Source of the DNA: Paenibacillus sp. MAHUQ-63
GTDB lineage: Bacteria > Bacillota > Bacilli > Paenibacillales > NBRC-103111
Reading direction: 5' to 3'
Length of the DNA stretch: 64,000 nt
NCBI RefSeq assembly: GCF_028765165.1
Contig: NZ_JARADB010000004.1
Span: forward strand, 62,001-126,000
Shown: positions 1-8,466 of the stretch, in pieces
How the letters are laid out: every line of letters starts with the position of its first letter
Numbering within the stretch: position 1 is the stretch's first letter
Notes under the pieces: model-generated
Told to the model about the DNA's origin: nothing
Database searches by the model: none
What the model saw: only the letters and a program-made list of their open reading frames with translations
Made by a program: the position numbers and the translations under genes

Positions 1-1034
1 ACAAAGGCATTCTCAGTCACGGCTTCACACTCGACGGCGAAGGACGGAAAATGTCCAAGTCGATCGGGAATACGATTGATCCGAATGCAGTTTCCGGGAA
101 ACTGGGAGCGGATATTCTTCGTTTGTGGGTTTCCTCTGTGGATTATCAGTCCGATCACCGGATTTCGGACAATATTTTGAATCAGACAACGGAAGTGTAC
201 CGCAAGATTCGTAACACGCTGCGCTTCCTGCTCGGCAACTTAAGTCATTTCGATCCGGCTGCCGATCAAGTTGCCGCAGCGAATATGTCCGAGCTTGACC
301 GTTACGCGCTGATTCGTTTGAACCGCATGATCGAGAAGGTCGTTAAAGCGTACGATGCGTATGAGTTCCACGTCGTGTACCAGACGATTCACCACTTCTG
401 TGCGGTCGAGATGAGTTCGTTCTATTTGGATATCATCAAAGACCGGCTGTATGCGAATGCGCCGCATGATGCCGCTCGCAAAGCTTCGCAAACCGTTCTG
501 TACGCAACGTTAGTCGCCGTGACGAAATTGATTTCACCGATTCTCGCGCATACCGCTGATGAAGTATGGAAATACATTCCAGGCGTAGAGCTGAGCAGCG
601 TTCAACTTGCCGAGCTTCCTGAAGCCAATACGAGCTTGTATAATGAGCAGTTGGAAACCAAATGGAACAGCTTCCTGGATATTCGTGACGAGGTGCTGAA
701 AGCCCTTGAAGAGGCGCGTAAGGAGAAGGTCATCGGTAACTCGCTAGGGGCGGCCGTGCATCTGTATCCGAACGAAGCCGCATACAGCTTGCTGTCGCAG
801 CTGGATCAGCTGGATCAGTTGTTCATTGTGTCCCAAGTCACCGTCCATCAGCCTGGAACAAGCGCACCGGAAGGAGCTTTCCAATCCAAGGATACGGCGA
901 TTGCCATCTCCGTGGCGGAAGGCGAGAAGTGCGAGCGCTGCTGGATAGTCACTCCAGAGGTTGGGCAAAGTAAAGAACATCCAACTCTGTGCGTCAGATG
1001 TAATGACGTGGTTACGGCTCACTACCACGAATAA
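1..1034 (+). CDS. ileS: Isoleucyl-tRNA synthetase, C-terminal part
   Basis: This is the 3' part of the cytoplasmic enzyme that charges tRNA-Ile; the gene begins before the window. The reading frame is open from base 3. The first residues visible lead into GRKMSKSIGN, the class I KMSKS loop that binds ATP, so the start is lost but the end of the catalytic domain is present. The anticodon-binding helical domain follows. The tail carries CERCW and CVRC, the two cysteine pairs of the C-terminal zinc finger found in bacterial IleRS. The frame ends with TAA just before a strong hairpin terminator shared with the convergent gene. Position next to a DksA-like gene and lspA matches the Bacillus order. 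The internal ATG at base 51 is only the Met of KMSKS and is not a start. Confidence 0.97.
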   Translation, partial: KGILSHGFTLDGEGRKMSKSIGNTIDPNAVSGKLGADILRLWVSSVDYQSDHRISDNILNQTTEVYRKIRNTLRFLLGNLSHFDPAADQVAAANMSELDRYALIRLNRMIEKVVKAYDAYEFHVVYQTIHHFCAVEMSSFYLDIIKDRLYANAPHDAARKASQTVLYATLVAVTKLISPILAHTADEVWKYIPGVELSSVQLAELPEANTSLYNEQLETKWNSFLDIRDEVLKALEEARKEKVIGNSLGAAVHLYPNEAAYSLLSQLDQLDQLFIVSQVTVHQPGTSAPEGAFQSKDTAIAISVAEGEKCERCWIVTPEVGQSKEHPTLCVRCNDVVTAHYHE

Positions 1035-1041
1035 AGAAAGA

Positions 1042-1085
1042 GCAAACGGGCTTTCGCTTTACAGCGGAGCTCGTTTGCCCTGTTT
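1042..1085. terminator. Bidirectional terminator between ileS and the yteA-like gene
   Basis: An 11-bp stem pairs bases 1042-1052 with 1068-1078 (GCAAACG core plus a G-T wobble) around a 15-nt loop. It lies between two convergent genes; the flanks are T-rich on the plus side. Confidence 0.7.
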
Positions 1086-1088
1086 ATT

Positions 1089-1832
1089 TTAGAGAGGCTC
1101 ATCATCAAGATGGGAACGGTCATCCGGTTCGAGGAGCGGTTCGCCTTCATCGCTATGCATATAGTTCCGGTAGGCTTTGCTGCGTACGATCGTCACATGC
1201 TCGCCGTATAAATCGGTGGCAACGAAGCTTTCAAAGGACTCCACATAGCCTTCATGCTCATCGGCTTCGATGTACATCTCGTTGTAATTCTCAACGTTGG
1301 GATCTTCGGCGAAGGCCGGCGTATTGGATGTGCCCCAGCTTTCGACGATCTGCCATGCATCTTCACCGTCAAATTCAGTCTCGTCCTGACGTTCGTCCAA
1401 GCTCGTGCGACCAAACGGCGGATAAAGGACTCGTTCCTCCACAGGTCGGCGGATGGAGCGCTCCGGATCCGGGACATGCTCCAGGCAATAAAGGGTCGTC
1501 GGTATAGCCTGCAGCCGCTCGAACGGAATCGGGGTCTGGCAGAATACACAGTGGCCGTAATCCCCATTTTCCATATGGACCAATGCTTCGTCTACTTGCT
1601 GCAAATGAAATTCGGCATGTTCATTCAGAGAGATATCTTTCTCACGTTCATAAATTTCGGTCGCCACATCCCCGGGATGATTATCGTACATCGAAAGTTC
1701 GCCTGTACCGTCCCTGAACGAATTGGCCAAGCCATAGTTGTCATTCGTGGCAAAATGTTTCTCGAGATCAACCTTTTCCTCCAACAGCTGCAAGTATAAT
1801 TGTTTCAATTGTTGCTCGGTTAAATGACTCAT
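1089..1832 (-). CDS. yteA: TraR/DksA-type zinc finger protein, YteA sporulation family
   Basis: A 247-residue protein of the YteA family, DksA/TraR relatives that in Bacillus are linked to sporulation and to RNA polymerase. The first 110 residues form the helical hairpin typical of the family, with the conserved stretch YDNHPGD followed by ATEIYEREKD. Next comes a finger-like segment, CVFC then CLEH about 17 residues later, so the fourth ligand would be His rather than Cys. The C-terminal half is acidic and variable. AAGGGAGC lies upstream of the ATG. It sits between ileS and lspA, where B. subtilis has the DksA-like ylyA, but on the opposite strand. The family is clear; the role in this organism is inferred. 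Confidence 0.85.
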   Translation of the reverse strand: MSHLTEQQLKQLYLQLLEEKVDLEKHFATNDNYGLANSFRDGTGELSMYDNHPGDVATEIYEREKDISLNEHAEFHLQQVDEALVHMENGDYGHCVFCQTPIPFERLQAIPTTLYCLEHVPDPERSIRRPVEERVLYPPFGRTSLDERQDETEFDGEDAWQIVESWGTSNTPAFAEDPNVENYNEMYIEADEHEGYVESFESFVATDLYGEHVTIVRSKAYRNYMHSDEGEPLLEPDDRSHLDDEPL

Positions 1833-1952
1833 CAGCTCAACAGCTCCCTTCTAACAGCTGATCCATACCGTTATAATGCCGTGAGGCTGCATTTTTTAGT
1901 GAGGTAATTCCTTGAAAATCAGGTACGCATAACTTTTAGGGGGAAAAGATTA

Positions 1953-2480
1953 ATGAAATATTTGAAATACTACTTCTATGCGCTTATCGTTTTTATCTTG
2001 GATCAAGTGTCCAAATGGACGATTGTCAAACGGATTCCGCTAGGCGAGGAACGTTCCGTCATCGGGGAATTTTTCATGATCACATCGCACAGGAACAAAG
2101 GTGCTGCCTTTGGCATTTTGCAAAACCAGCGCTGGTTCTTCATCATTATCACAACGTTCGTTCTGATTGGCATTGTCTGGTATATGCGCCGTACGGTACG
2201 TGATAATAAAAAATTATTGACTTTTGCGCTCAGCTTGCTGCTTGGCGGTGCCATCGGCAATTTCGTTGACCGGGCATTATTCGGGGAAGTTGTGGATTTC
2301 CTTCAATTTACTTTCGATTTCAGCTTTTTCGGCAAAGATATTTATTACATCTATCCGATTTTCAATATTGCTGATTCCGCGATCGTGGTCGGGGTTATCC
2401 TGATTTTCCTGGATTCGCTCTTAGCTTGGAGACAAGAGAAAAAGGGAGGCGCCCATGAGCCTAAATCAGACCTCGTCTGA
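1953..2480 (+). CDS. lspA: Lipoprotein signal peptidase (signal peptidase II)
   Basis: A 175-residue integral membrane aspartic protease that removes signal peptides from diacylated prolipoproteins. Four hydrophobic segments are visible. The family motifs are all there: NKGAAFG after the first loop, GNFVDR with VVDF (first catalytic Asp region), and FNIADS (second catalytic Asp). The start has AGGGGG about ten bases upstream. The 3' end overlaps the next gene by 26 nt, so the two are translationally linked. Several predicted lipoproteins in this window (two adaptors, a solute-binding protein, SodC and a Ger C subunit) would be its substrates. Confidence 0.97.
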   Translation: MKYLKYYFYALIVFILDQVSKWTIVKRIPLGEERSVIGEFFMITSHRNKGAAFGILQNQRWFFIIITTFVLIGIVWYMRRTVRDNKKLLTFALSLLLGGAIGNFVDRALFGEVVDFLQFTFDFSFFGKDIYYIYPIFNIADSAIVVGVILIFLDSLLAWRQEKKGGAHEPKSDLV

Positions 2481-3405
2481 GCTATCATCCAATGAACCTG
2501 TCGAATGGACAGTTGAGAAGACGTACGCGGGAGAACGCATCGATAAATTCATCACGGAAGCCTTGGAGGAGGACGTATCCCGAACCTTGGTGCAGCAGTG
2601 GGTCAAAGACGGGCATGTTCAGGTGAACGGGAAAGGGATCAAGCCGAACTACAAGCTTGCCGAGCAGGACGTCATCACGCTGCAGATTCCCGATCCGCAA
2701 GGCGTTGAACTTCTCGCAGAGAACATCCCGCTGAACGTCGTTTATGAGGATGCGGACGTCATCGTCATCAACAAGCCGCGGGGCTTGGTCGTGCATCCGG
2801 CTCCCGGACATTATTCGGGCACGCTGGTGAATGCGCTGATGTACCATTGCCGCGATTTGTCGGGAATCAACGGGGAGCTTCGGCCCGGAATCGTGCACCG
2901 GATCGATAAGGATACATCGGGACTCATTATGTCTGCCAAGAATGATAAAGCGCATGCCGGCTTGGCCGAGCAGTTGAAAGCTCATACGGTGAACCGCAAA
3001 TATATCGCTTTGGTCCACGGGAAGCTCCAGCATGACCAAGGAACGATCGACGCACCGATCGGCCGGGACTCGCATGACCGCAAGATGTACACCGTAACGG
3101 AGAAAAACAGCAAGCATGCCGTGACGCATTTCGTCGTACTCGAACGGTTCGGCGATTTCACGCTGGTCGAGCTCAAGCTGGAAACGGGGAGAACGCATCA
3201 AATTCGCGTGCATATGAAATTCATCGGACACCCCTTGGTCGGCGACCCGATGTACGGCAAGAGCAAAGGCAATCTGATGGAAGGCCAGGCACTGCATGCC
3301 GCCATTCTGGGCTTCGAGCATCCGCGCACCGGAGAGTGGCTGCAGTTCGAAGCGCCGATTCCTGAAGATATGGCCAATTTGCTGCAGACGATTCGAACAT
3401 CCTAG
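2455..3405 (+). CDS. RluA/RluD-family 23S rRNA pseudouridine synthase
   Basis: A 316-residue pseudouridine synthase, positional and sequence equivalent of B. subtilis YlyB. An N-terminal S4 RNA-binding domain (about residues 15-75) precedes the catalytic domain. The catalytic Asp lies in HRIDKDTSGL, and the family motifs VVHPAPGH and GRTHQIRVH are intact. The ribosome site AAAGGGAGGC lies inside the end of lspA, and the start overlaps that gene. The likely target is large-subunit rRNA as for RluD, but the exact uridines cannot be read from sequence. patA follows after about 30 nt. Confidence 0.93.
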   Translation: MSLNQTSSELSSNEPVEWTVEKTYAGERIDKFITEALEEDVSRTLVQQWVKDGHVQVNGKGIKPNYKLAEQDVITLQIPDPQGVELLAENIPLNVVYEDADVIVINKPRGLVVHPAPGHYSGTLVNALMYHCRDLSGINGELRPGIVHRIDKDTSGLIMSAKNDKAHAGLAEQLKAHTVNRKYIALVHGKLQHDQGTIDAPIGRDSHDRKMYTVTEKNSKHAVTHFVVLERFGDFTLVELKLETGRTHQIRVHMKFIGHPLVGDPMYGKSKGNLMEGQALHAAILGFEHPRTGEWLQFEAPIPEDMANLLQTIRTS

Positions 3406-3436
3406 GATTCATTTGAGAGGGAGAGGAGTGAATCAC

Positions 3437-4594
3437 TTGGAACATTTAATCAATCCACAAGTGAAAGATATACAGATTTCGGGCATCCGGAAAATTTCCA
3501 ATCTGGTTGCCGCCATTCCAGGGGCGTTAACTTTGACGATCGGGCAGCCGGACTTCCCGACGCCGCGGCATATCATTGAAGCGGGGCAGAAGGCGCTGGA
3601 TCAAAACAAAACCGTCTACACGCAAAATCCGGGCTTGTTGGAGCTGCGGGAGGCCGTTTCTCATTTTGTCAATGTGAAATATGGGCAAACGTACCGGGCG
3701 GCGGACGAAATTATCGTGACTGCCGGAGCCAGCCAGGCTGTCGACATCACGCTCCGTACGATTCTAACGCCGGGGGCGGAAGTGATACTGCCGGCTCCGA
3801 TCTATCCGGGTTATGAGCCATTGATCCGGTTGGCGGGCGGAGTTCCTGTCTACGTGGACACAAGAGCGAACGGTCTGAAATTAACCGCAGATTTGCTGGC
3901 ACCCTATTTAACGGATAAGACGCGTTGTGTCATCTTATGTTATCCATCGAATCCTACAGGACAAGTTCTGACGCAGGAGGAGCTCACGGATCTGGCTCGC
4001 TTGTTGGAAGATCGGGAGCTGTTCGTGCTATCCGATGAAATCTACAGTGAGCTGGTCTATGGCGTCAAACATCACTCCATTGCGAACATGGGCAAGCTGC
4101 GGGAGCAAACGATCGTCATCAACGGATTATCCAAATCTCATGCCATGACAGGGTGGCGGATCGGCTTCACTATGGCGCCTGCGAGTATTACGCAGCATAT
4201 GGTCAAGGTCCACCAATACAATGTGACCTGTGCCAGCTCTGTGAGCCAGTATGCAGCCTTGGAAGCTTTGACGGCCGGGATCGATGATGCGCTGCCGATG
4301 CGTAAAGAATATGAGGAGCGCCGCGACTACGTCTATAACCGATTGACGGCTATGGGCTTGGAGTTGGAAAAGCCTGACGGCGCATTCTATTTATTCCCGT
4401 CGATCGCCAAATTCGGCCTTCCGTCACAGGAGTTCGCCATGAGGCTGCTGGAGGAAGAACATGTTGCCGTAGTGCCAGGGGACGCCTTCACGTCCTATGG
4501 CGAAGGGTACATTCGAATTTCCTATGCGTATTCGCAAGAAGTGCTGGAAGAGTCGCTGAACCGGTTAGAACGTTTTATCGGCAAACTGGCATAA
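3437..4594 (+). CDS. patA: N-acetyl-LL-diaminopimelate aminotransferase PatA
   Basis: A 385-residue class I/II PLP aminotransferase that makes N-acetyl-LL-diaminopimelate in the acetylase branch of lysine and peptidoglycan precursor synthesis. The start is the TTG at 3437, eight bases after GGAG: from there the protein reads LEHLINP, matching B. subtilis PatA, which begins MEHLLNP. Upstream in-frame sequence is only another frame of the rluD-like gene. Motifs include TIGQPDFPTP near the N-terminus, PSNPTG, SDEIYSEL and the PLP lysine K233 in GLSKSHAMTGWR. It converges on dapL and dapH, the other two acetylase-branch genes, and shares a terminator with dapL. Confidence 0.93.
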   Translation: MEHLINPQVKDIQISGIRKISNLVAAIPGALTLTIGQPDFPTPRHIIEAGQKALDQNKTVYTQNPGLLELREAVSHFVNVKYGQTYRAADEIIVTAGASQAVDITLRTILTPGAEVILPAPIYPGYEPLIRLAGGVPVYVDTRANGLKLTADLLAPYLTDKTRCVILCYPSNPTGQVLTQEELTDLARLLEDRELFVLSDEIYSELVYGVKHHSIANMGKLREQTIVINGLSKSHAMTGWRIGFTMAPASITQHMVKVHQYNVTCASSVSQYAALEALTAGIDDALPMRKEYEERRDYVYNRLTAMGLELEKPDGAFYLFPSIAKFGLPSQEFAMRLLEEEHVAVVPGDAFTSYGEGYIRISYAYSQEVLEESLNRLERFIGKLA

Positions 4595-4600
4595 ATGGTA

Positions 4601-4647
4601 AAAAACCTCCGAATCCACGTGGAACGTGGGATTGGAGGTTTTTTTGT
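4601..4647. terminator. Bidirectional terminator between patA and dapL
   Basis: An almost perfect inverted repeat (AAAAACCTCC ... GGAGGTTTTT, stem about 19 bp, four-base loop) lies between the convergent genes, with A and T runs on both sides. Confidence 0.9.
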
Positions 4648-5771
4648 TATTGATTCGATTTAAACGTCAGGTAATCAGTTATGGTATCGATAGCGACGTC
4701 AATGGCACGTTCATCCGGGTTCAGCTTCGCGTGGTGCAGGCCGTGAGGCGTATCGACGCCAAGCCAGAACATGAAGCCCGGAATCTGCTCCAAGAAGTAG
4801 CCGAAGTCTTCGCCGGTCATTGCTTCCGTGCACTCGACGAGCGTTACCTGATCCCGATCCTGCAGCCAGTCCATGAATTCGCGGGTCAATGCAGGCGTAT
4901 TGAAGACCTGCATGTAATTCGAGCCGTAATCAATCGTGGCCTTGCAGTCAAATGAAGCCTCGATGCCGGCTGTGATCGCTTCGATCCGCTGCTTCACCTG
5001 CCGCATGGAGTCTGCGGACAAGGTGCGGATCGTGCCTTCCAGCCGCGCATTCTCCGCGATGATGTTCTGCTTCGTGCCGGCTTCCAGCTTGCCGATCGTG
5101 ACGACGGCAGCGTCAAGCGGATTCACATTGCGCGAGACTATCGTCTGCAGCTGGCCGACCATTTGCGCCGCCGCGATGATCATATCGTTCGCGCGGTGCG
5201 GATACGCCGCGTGGCCACCCTTGCCGTGCAGATCGATGAATAGTTCGGACGTGTTCGCGAATAGAATCTCAGGCCGTGTCGCAATGGTGCCGACCGGGTA
5301 TTCCGGGGCGATGTGCAGCGCCACCATCTGATCGGGCTTCCAGTCCTGGAATTCCTCGGCCCCGAGCATCGGCAGCGCGCCGCCGGGACCTTCCTCCGCA
5401 GGCTGAAACAACACAACCAGATCATCCTTCATCGGGTGATGAACAAAGTGCGATACGACGCCCATGCCGATCGCCATATGAAAATCATGCCCGCAGGCAT
5501 GCATATAGCCGGGATGCTCGGAAGGAAACGGGAGTCCCGTATCCTCCGGAATCGGCAGCCCGTCCATATCAGCGCGGTAACCGAAGCGCTGCGAAGGATT
5601 CAAACCGCGGATATAGACAAGAATGCCGGTACGCCATGTGCGTATCGACATTCTATCTTGAGGCAACTTGCTTAACTCGTCAAGCAGCAGCTTCTGCGTT
5701 TTGAACTCCTGAAAGCCCGGCTCCGGGATTTGATGCAGCTTGCGCCGCAGTAGGGCAAAAGGGCTCAGCAT
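4647..5771 (-). CDS. dapL: N-acetyldiaminopimelate deacetylase
   Basis: A 374-residue M20-family amidohydrolase, close to B. subtilis YkuR, that removes acetate from N-acetyl-LL-DAP. Family marks are [14 protein letters not shown] at the start, MHACGHD (metal ligand His), [10 protein letters not shown] (catalytic Glu and ligand) and LHHAKL near the end. AGGAGG sits eight bases before the ATG at 5771; a GTG three bases further upstream is also possible. dapH lies 18-21 nt upstream on the same strand, so the two form an operon. Together with convergent patA this covers the acetyl, amino-transfer and deacetyl steps of the pathway. Confidence 0.94.
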   Translation of the reverse strand: MLSPFALLRRKLHQIPEPGFQEFKTQKLLLDELSKLPQDRMSIRTWRTGILVYIRGLNPSQRFGYRADMDGLPIPEDTGLPFPSEHPGYMHACGHDFHMAIGMGVVSHFVHHPMKDDLVVLFQPAEEGPGGALPMLGAEEFQDWKPDQMVALHIAPEYPVGTIATRPEILFANTSELFIDLHGKGGHAAYPHRANDMIIAAAQMVGQLQTIVSRNVNPLDAAVVTIGKLEAGTKQNIIAENARLEGTIRTLSADSMRQVKQRIEAITAGIEASFDCKATIDYGSNYMQVFNTPALTREFMDWLQDRDQVTLVECTEAMTGEDFGYFLEQIPGFMFWLGVDTPHGLHHAKLNPDERAIDVAIDTITDYLTFKSNQ

Positions 5772-5792
5772 CACGATCTCCTCCTGCGCCTC

Positions 5793-6503
5793 TTACAGCT
5801 TACGCAGATCCGCCAGGATTTCCGTTTTGGATTTTGTTTTGTCGTCGACTTTCTTAATTACACGGGCAGGAGCGCCTGCAACGACTGTGAAAGGCTCAAC
5901 GTCTTGCGTTACGACAGCGCCTGCGGCAACGACGGAACCTTGTCCGATGCGTACGCCTTCGAGAACAACTGCATTCGCGCCGATAAGCACGTCATCTTCA
6001 ACCACGCAAGGTTGAGCTGACGGAGGCTCGATAACGCCGGCAACAACTGCGCCTGCGCCGATGTGGCACATTTTGCCGATTTGGGCGCGGCCGCCAAGAA
6101 CGGCGTTCATATCGATCATCGTGCCGTCGCCGACGGAAGCACCGATGTTGATGAGGGCACCCATCATGATGACGGCGTTATCGCCGATATGTACTTTATC
6201 ACGAATAACGGCGCCCGGTTCGATACGCGCGTTGATCGGTTTCAGATCCAGCGTAGGGATTGCGGAGTTACGGCGGTCGGATTCAACGACATAATCAACC
6301 ACTTTATCTTTATTCGCTTCCAATACAGGCGCAATTTCGCTCCACTCGCCGAAAACGACGCCGCTTCCGCCGGAGATGAACGCTTGGCTGCCTTCGCCGA
6401 ACGCAAGGCCGTCCAGGTTTCCTTTTACGTATACTTTGACAGGGGTTTTCTTTTTGCTGTCGCGGATAAATTGAATAATTTCCATCGTGTTCATTTCAGA
6501 CAT
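5793..6503 (-). CDS. dapH: Tetrahydrodipicolinate N-acetyltransferase
   Basis: A 236-residue left-handed beta-helix acyltransferase that acetylates tetrahydrodipicolinate, the committed step of the acetylase DAP branch. An N-terminal alpha/beta part of about 85 residues is followed by hexapeptide repeats ([43 protein letters not shown]), then a short helical tail. Length and layout fit DapH. GAAGGAGA precedes the ATG. It is followed closely by dapL. An imperfect hairpin lies between it and the upstream exporter gene, so it may have its own promoter. Confidence 0.95.
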   Translation of the reverse strand: MSEMNTMEIIQFIRDSKKKTPVKVYVKGNLDGLAFGEGSQAFISGGSGVVFGEWSEIAPVLEANKDKVVDYVVESDRRNSAIPTLDLKPINARIEPGAVIRDKVHIGDNAVIMMGALINIGASVGDGTMIDMNAVLGGRAQIGKMCHIGAGAVVAGVIEPPSAQPCVVEDDVLIGANAVVLEGVRIGQGSVVAAGAVVTQDVEPFTVVAGAPARVIKKVDDKTKSKTEILADLRKL

Positions 6504-6530
6504 GGTGACATCTCCTTCAAAAATTTGATT

Positions 6531-6567
6531 GACTCTCCTATATTAGCAGAAAGCCAGCAGGAGAGCC
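6531..6567 (-). terminator. Possible weak terminator upstream of dapH
   Basis: On the minus strand a 9-bp stem (GGCTCTCCT with AGGAGAGTC) follows the exporter stop codon. The T run comes only five bases after the stem, so this may be a weak terminator or just a leader hairpin. Confidence 0.35.
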
Positions 6568-6585
6568 AATATATTCACTACAAGT

Positions 6586-8466
6586 TTAGACAGCTTTCGT
6601 CGCAAATTGGCTGTTATACAGATCGGCGTAGAAGCCTCGCTGCTCCAGAAGCTGCTCATGCGTGCCCTGTTCGATGACGCTCCCGTGATTCATCACCAGA
6701 ATCAGATCGGCTTCCCGGATCGTCGAGAGGCGGTGCGCAATGACGAAGCTTGTGCGATTCTCCATCAAATGATTCATTGCCCGCTGAATGGATACCTCGG
6801 TCCGCGTATCGACGGATGAGGTCGCTTCATCCAGAATGAGGATGGCCGGATCCGCCAGAATCGCCCTCGCGATAGTGAGCAGCTGCTTTTGGCCGTGGGA
6901 TAGGTTGGAAGCTTCTTCATTCAAAATCGTATTGTAACCATCCGGCAGTGTGCGAATAAAATGGTCCGCATAAGCGGCGCGTGCCGCGTTCACGATCTCA
7001 TCTTCCGTGGCTCCAGCACGACCGTAAGCAATATTGTCGCGAATCGTGCCATTGAACAGCCACGTATCTTGAAGCACCATGCCGAACAGCCCGCGGAGTT
7101 GACTCCGGGCCATGAGGCGCGAATCAATACCGTCAATGGAAATGGTGCCTCCATTCAATTCATAGAAGCGCATCAGCAGGTTGACGATCGTTGTTTTGCC
7201 TGCGCCGGTCGGACCGACGATGGCTACCGTCTGCCCCGGCTTCACATCGATGTTCATATCCTCAATCAGCGGTGCGTCCGGCTTATAGGAGAAGGCGACA
7301 TGGTCGAACCGCACATGTCCGCGAACCATTGCGGCGGGTTTCGCATGCGGCTCCTCCGGTACTTCTTCAGGCTCATCGAGCAGCTCGAAAATACGTTCCG
7401 CCGCCGCGATGGTCGATTGAATGACGTTCGCAATGTTGGCCACCTGGGTAATCGGCATGCCGAACTGTCCGGAATATTGGATGAAAGCCAATATATCGCC
7501 GATTTTGATTGCGTTATGCGTGACCATGACCCCGCCGATCACACTGACCAGCACATACCCGATATTCCCGATGAAGGACATGAGGGGGAAGATCATGCCT
7601 GAGATGAACTGCGCTTTCCAGCCGGAATGATACAGCCGATCGTTGATTTCGTTGAATTTCTCGATGGATTGCTGCTCCCGGCCGAATGCCTTCACAATCG
7701 TGTGCCCGGTGTACATTTCCTCTACGTGGCCGTTCAATTCACCTAACGTTCTTTGTTGGCCGATGAAAAATTTCTGCGACTTGGAAGCGATCAGCTTCGT
7801 CCCCATGATGCTTAGCGGGAGAGTGATAATCGTAACCAGCGTTAGCAAAGGCGAGATCGTCAGCATCATGATAATGATCCCTACCAGAGTCACGATGGAG
7901 GTAATCAGCTGCGTCAAGCTCTGCTGCATGGTGGAGGAGATCGTGTCTACGTCGTTCGTAGCCCGGCTCATCGTGTCGCCGTGACTGCGGGCGTCGAAGA
8001 AAGATAAGGGTACCCGGGTCAACTTCTCGCTAATATCTTTGCGCAGATGGAAGACGATTTGCTGGGTTACGCCGACCATGATGCGCTGCTGGATGAACGT
8101 TAAGATGGAGCTGAACACATAGAGCGCAGCCAGGATCAGAACGATGTGAAGCAAAGCGTCGAAATCGATCTTGGCGCCGGGGATTCCTTTCAGCTTGGCC
8201 ATGGAGCCTTCATAGAGCATGGTCGTTGCATTGCCCATGAGCTTCGGGCTGATGATACTGAATACGGTGCTTAACACGGCGGCGATAAATACCGACGTAA
8301 TGGAAAATTTGTAAGGCTTCATGTAACCGGAGAGGCGGCGCAGTGTTCCTTTGAAATCTTTGGCTTTCTGGACGGGCATGCCCATAGCGCCCATGCCTCC
8401 GCGTCCGAAGTGCCCGGGGTTTACCCCTGGGGAGGAAGGCCGCTGGTTTCTGGATTGGTTGCTCAT
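6586..8466 (-). CDS. ABC exporter half-transporter, second subunit of a heterodimer
   Basis: A 626-residue fused membrane-ATPase half transporter of the multidrug/lipid exporter class. It has a Gly- and Pro-rich cytoplasmic N-terminus, a six-helix exporter domain (about 50-345) and an ATPase domain. Walker A reads GPTGAGKTT and Walker B LILDEATSS with a normal catalytic Glu, but the signature is LSHGQ instead of LSGGQ. The ATG at 8466 overlaps the TGA of the upstream subunit by four bases and has GAGGAGGAAA in front, so the two are co-translated. The altered signature complements the Asp-containing Walker B of its partner, the pattern of asymmetric heterodimers such as BmrCD and TM287/288. 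The substrate is unknown. Confidence 0.9.
   Translation of the reverse strand: MSNQSRNQRPSSPGVNPGHFGRGGMGAMGMPVQKAKDFKGTLRRLSGYMKPYKFSITSVFIAAVLSTVFSIISPKLMGNATTMLYEGSMAKLKGIPGAKIDFDALLHIVLILAALYVFSSILTFIQQRIMVGVTQQIVFHLRKDISEKLTRVPLSFFDARSHGDTMSRATNDVDTISSTMQQSLTQLITSIVTLVGIIIMMLTISPLLTLVTIITLPLSIMGTKLIASKSQKFFIGQQRTLGELNGHVEEMYTGHTIVKAFGREQQSIEKFNEINDRLYHSGWKAQFISGMIFPLMSFIGNIGYVLVSVIGGVMVTHNAIKIGDILAFIQYSGQFGMPITQVANIANVIQSTIAAAERIFELLDEPEEVPEEPHAKPAAMVRGHVRFDHVAFSYKPDAPLIEDMNIDVKPGQTVAIVGPTGAGKTTIVNLLMRFYELNGGTISIDGIDSRLMARSQLRGLFGMVLQDTWLFNGTIRDNIAYGRAGATEDEIVNAARAAYADHFIRTLPDGYNTILNEEASNLSHGQKQLLTIARAILADPAILILDEATSSVDTRTEVSIQRAMNHLMENRTSFVIAHRLSTIREADLILVMNHGSVIEQGTHEQLLEQRGFYADLYNSQFATKAV

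Noticed and set aside
1833-1952. A T-box or riboswitch in front of lspA
   Set aside because: No conserved T-box sequence or aptamer pattern was seen in this short interval, and promoter hexamers are poorly spaced.
3296-3436. A 47-residue N-terminal extension of PatA in the same frame, from an ATG at 3296
   Set aside because: It lies inside the rluD-like gene in another frame, has no ribosome site, and homologues begin at LEHLINP (TTG at 3437).
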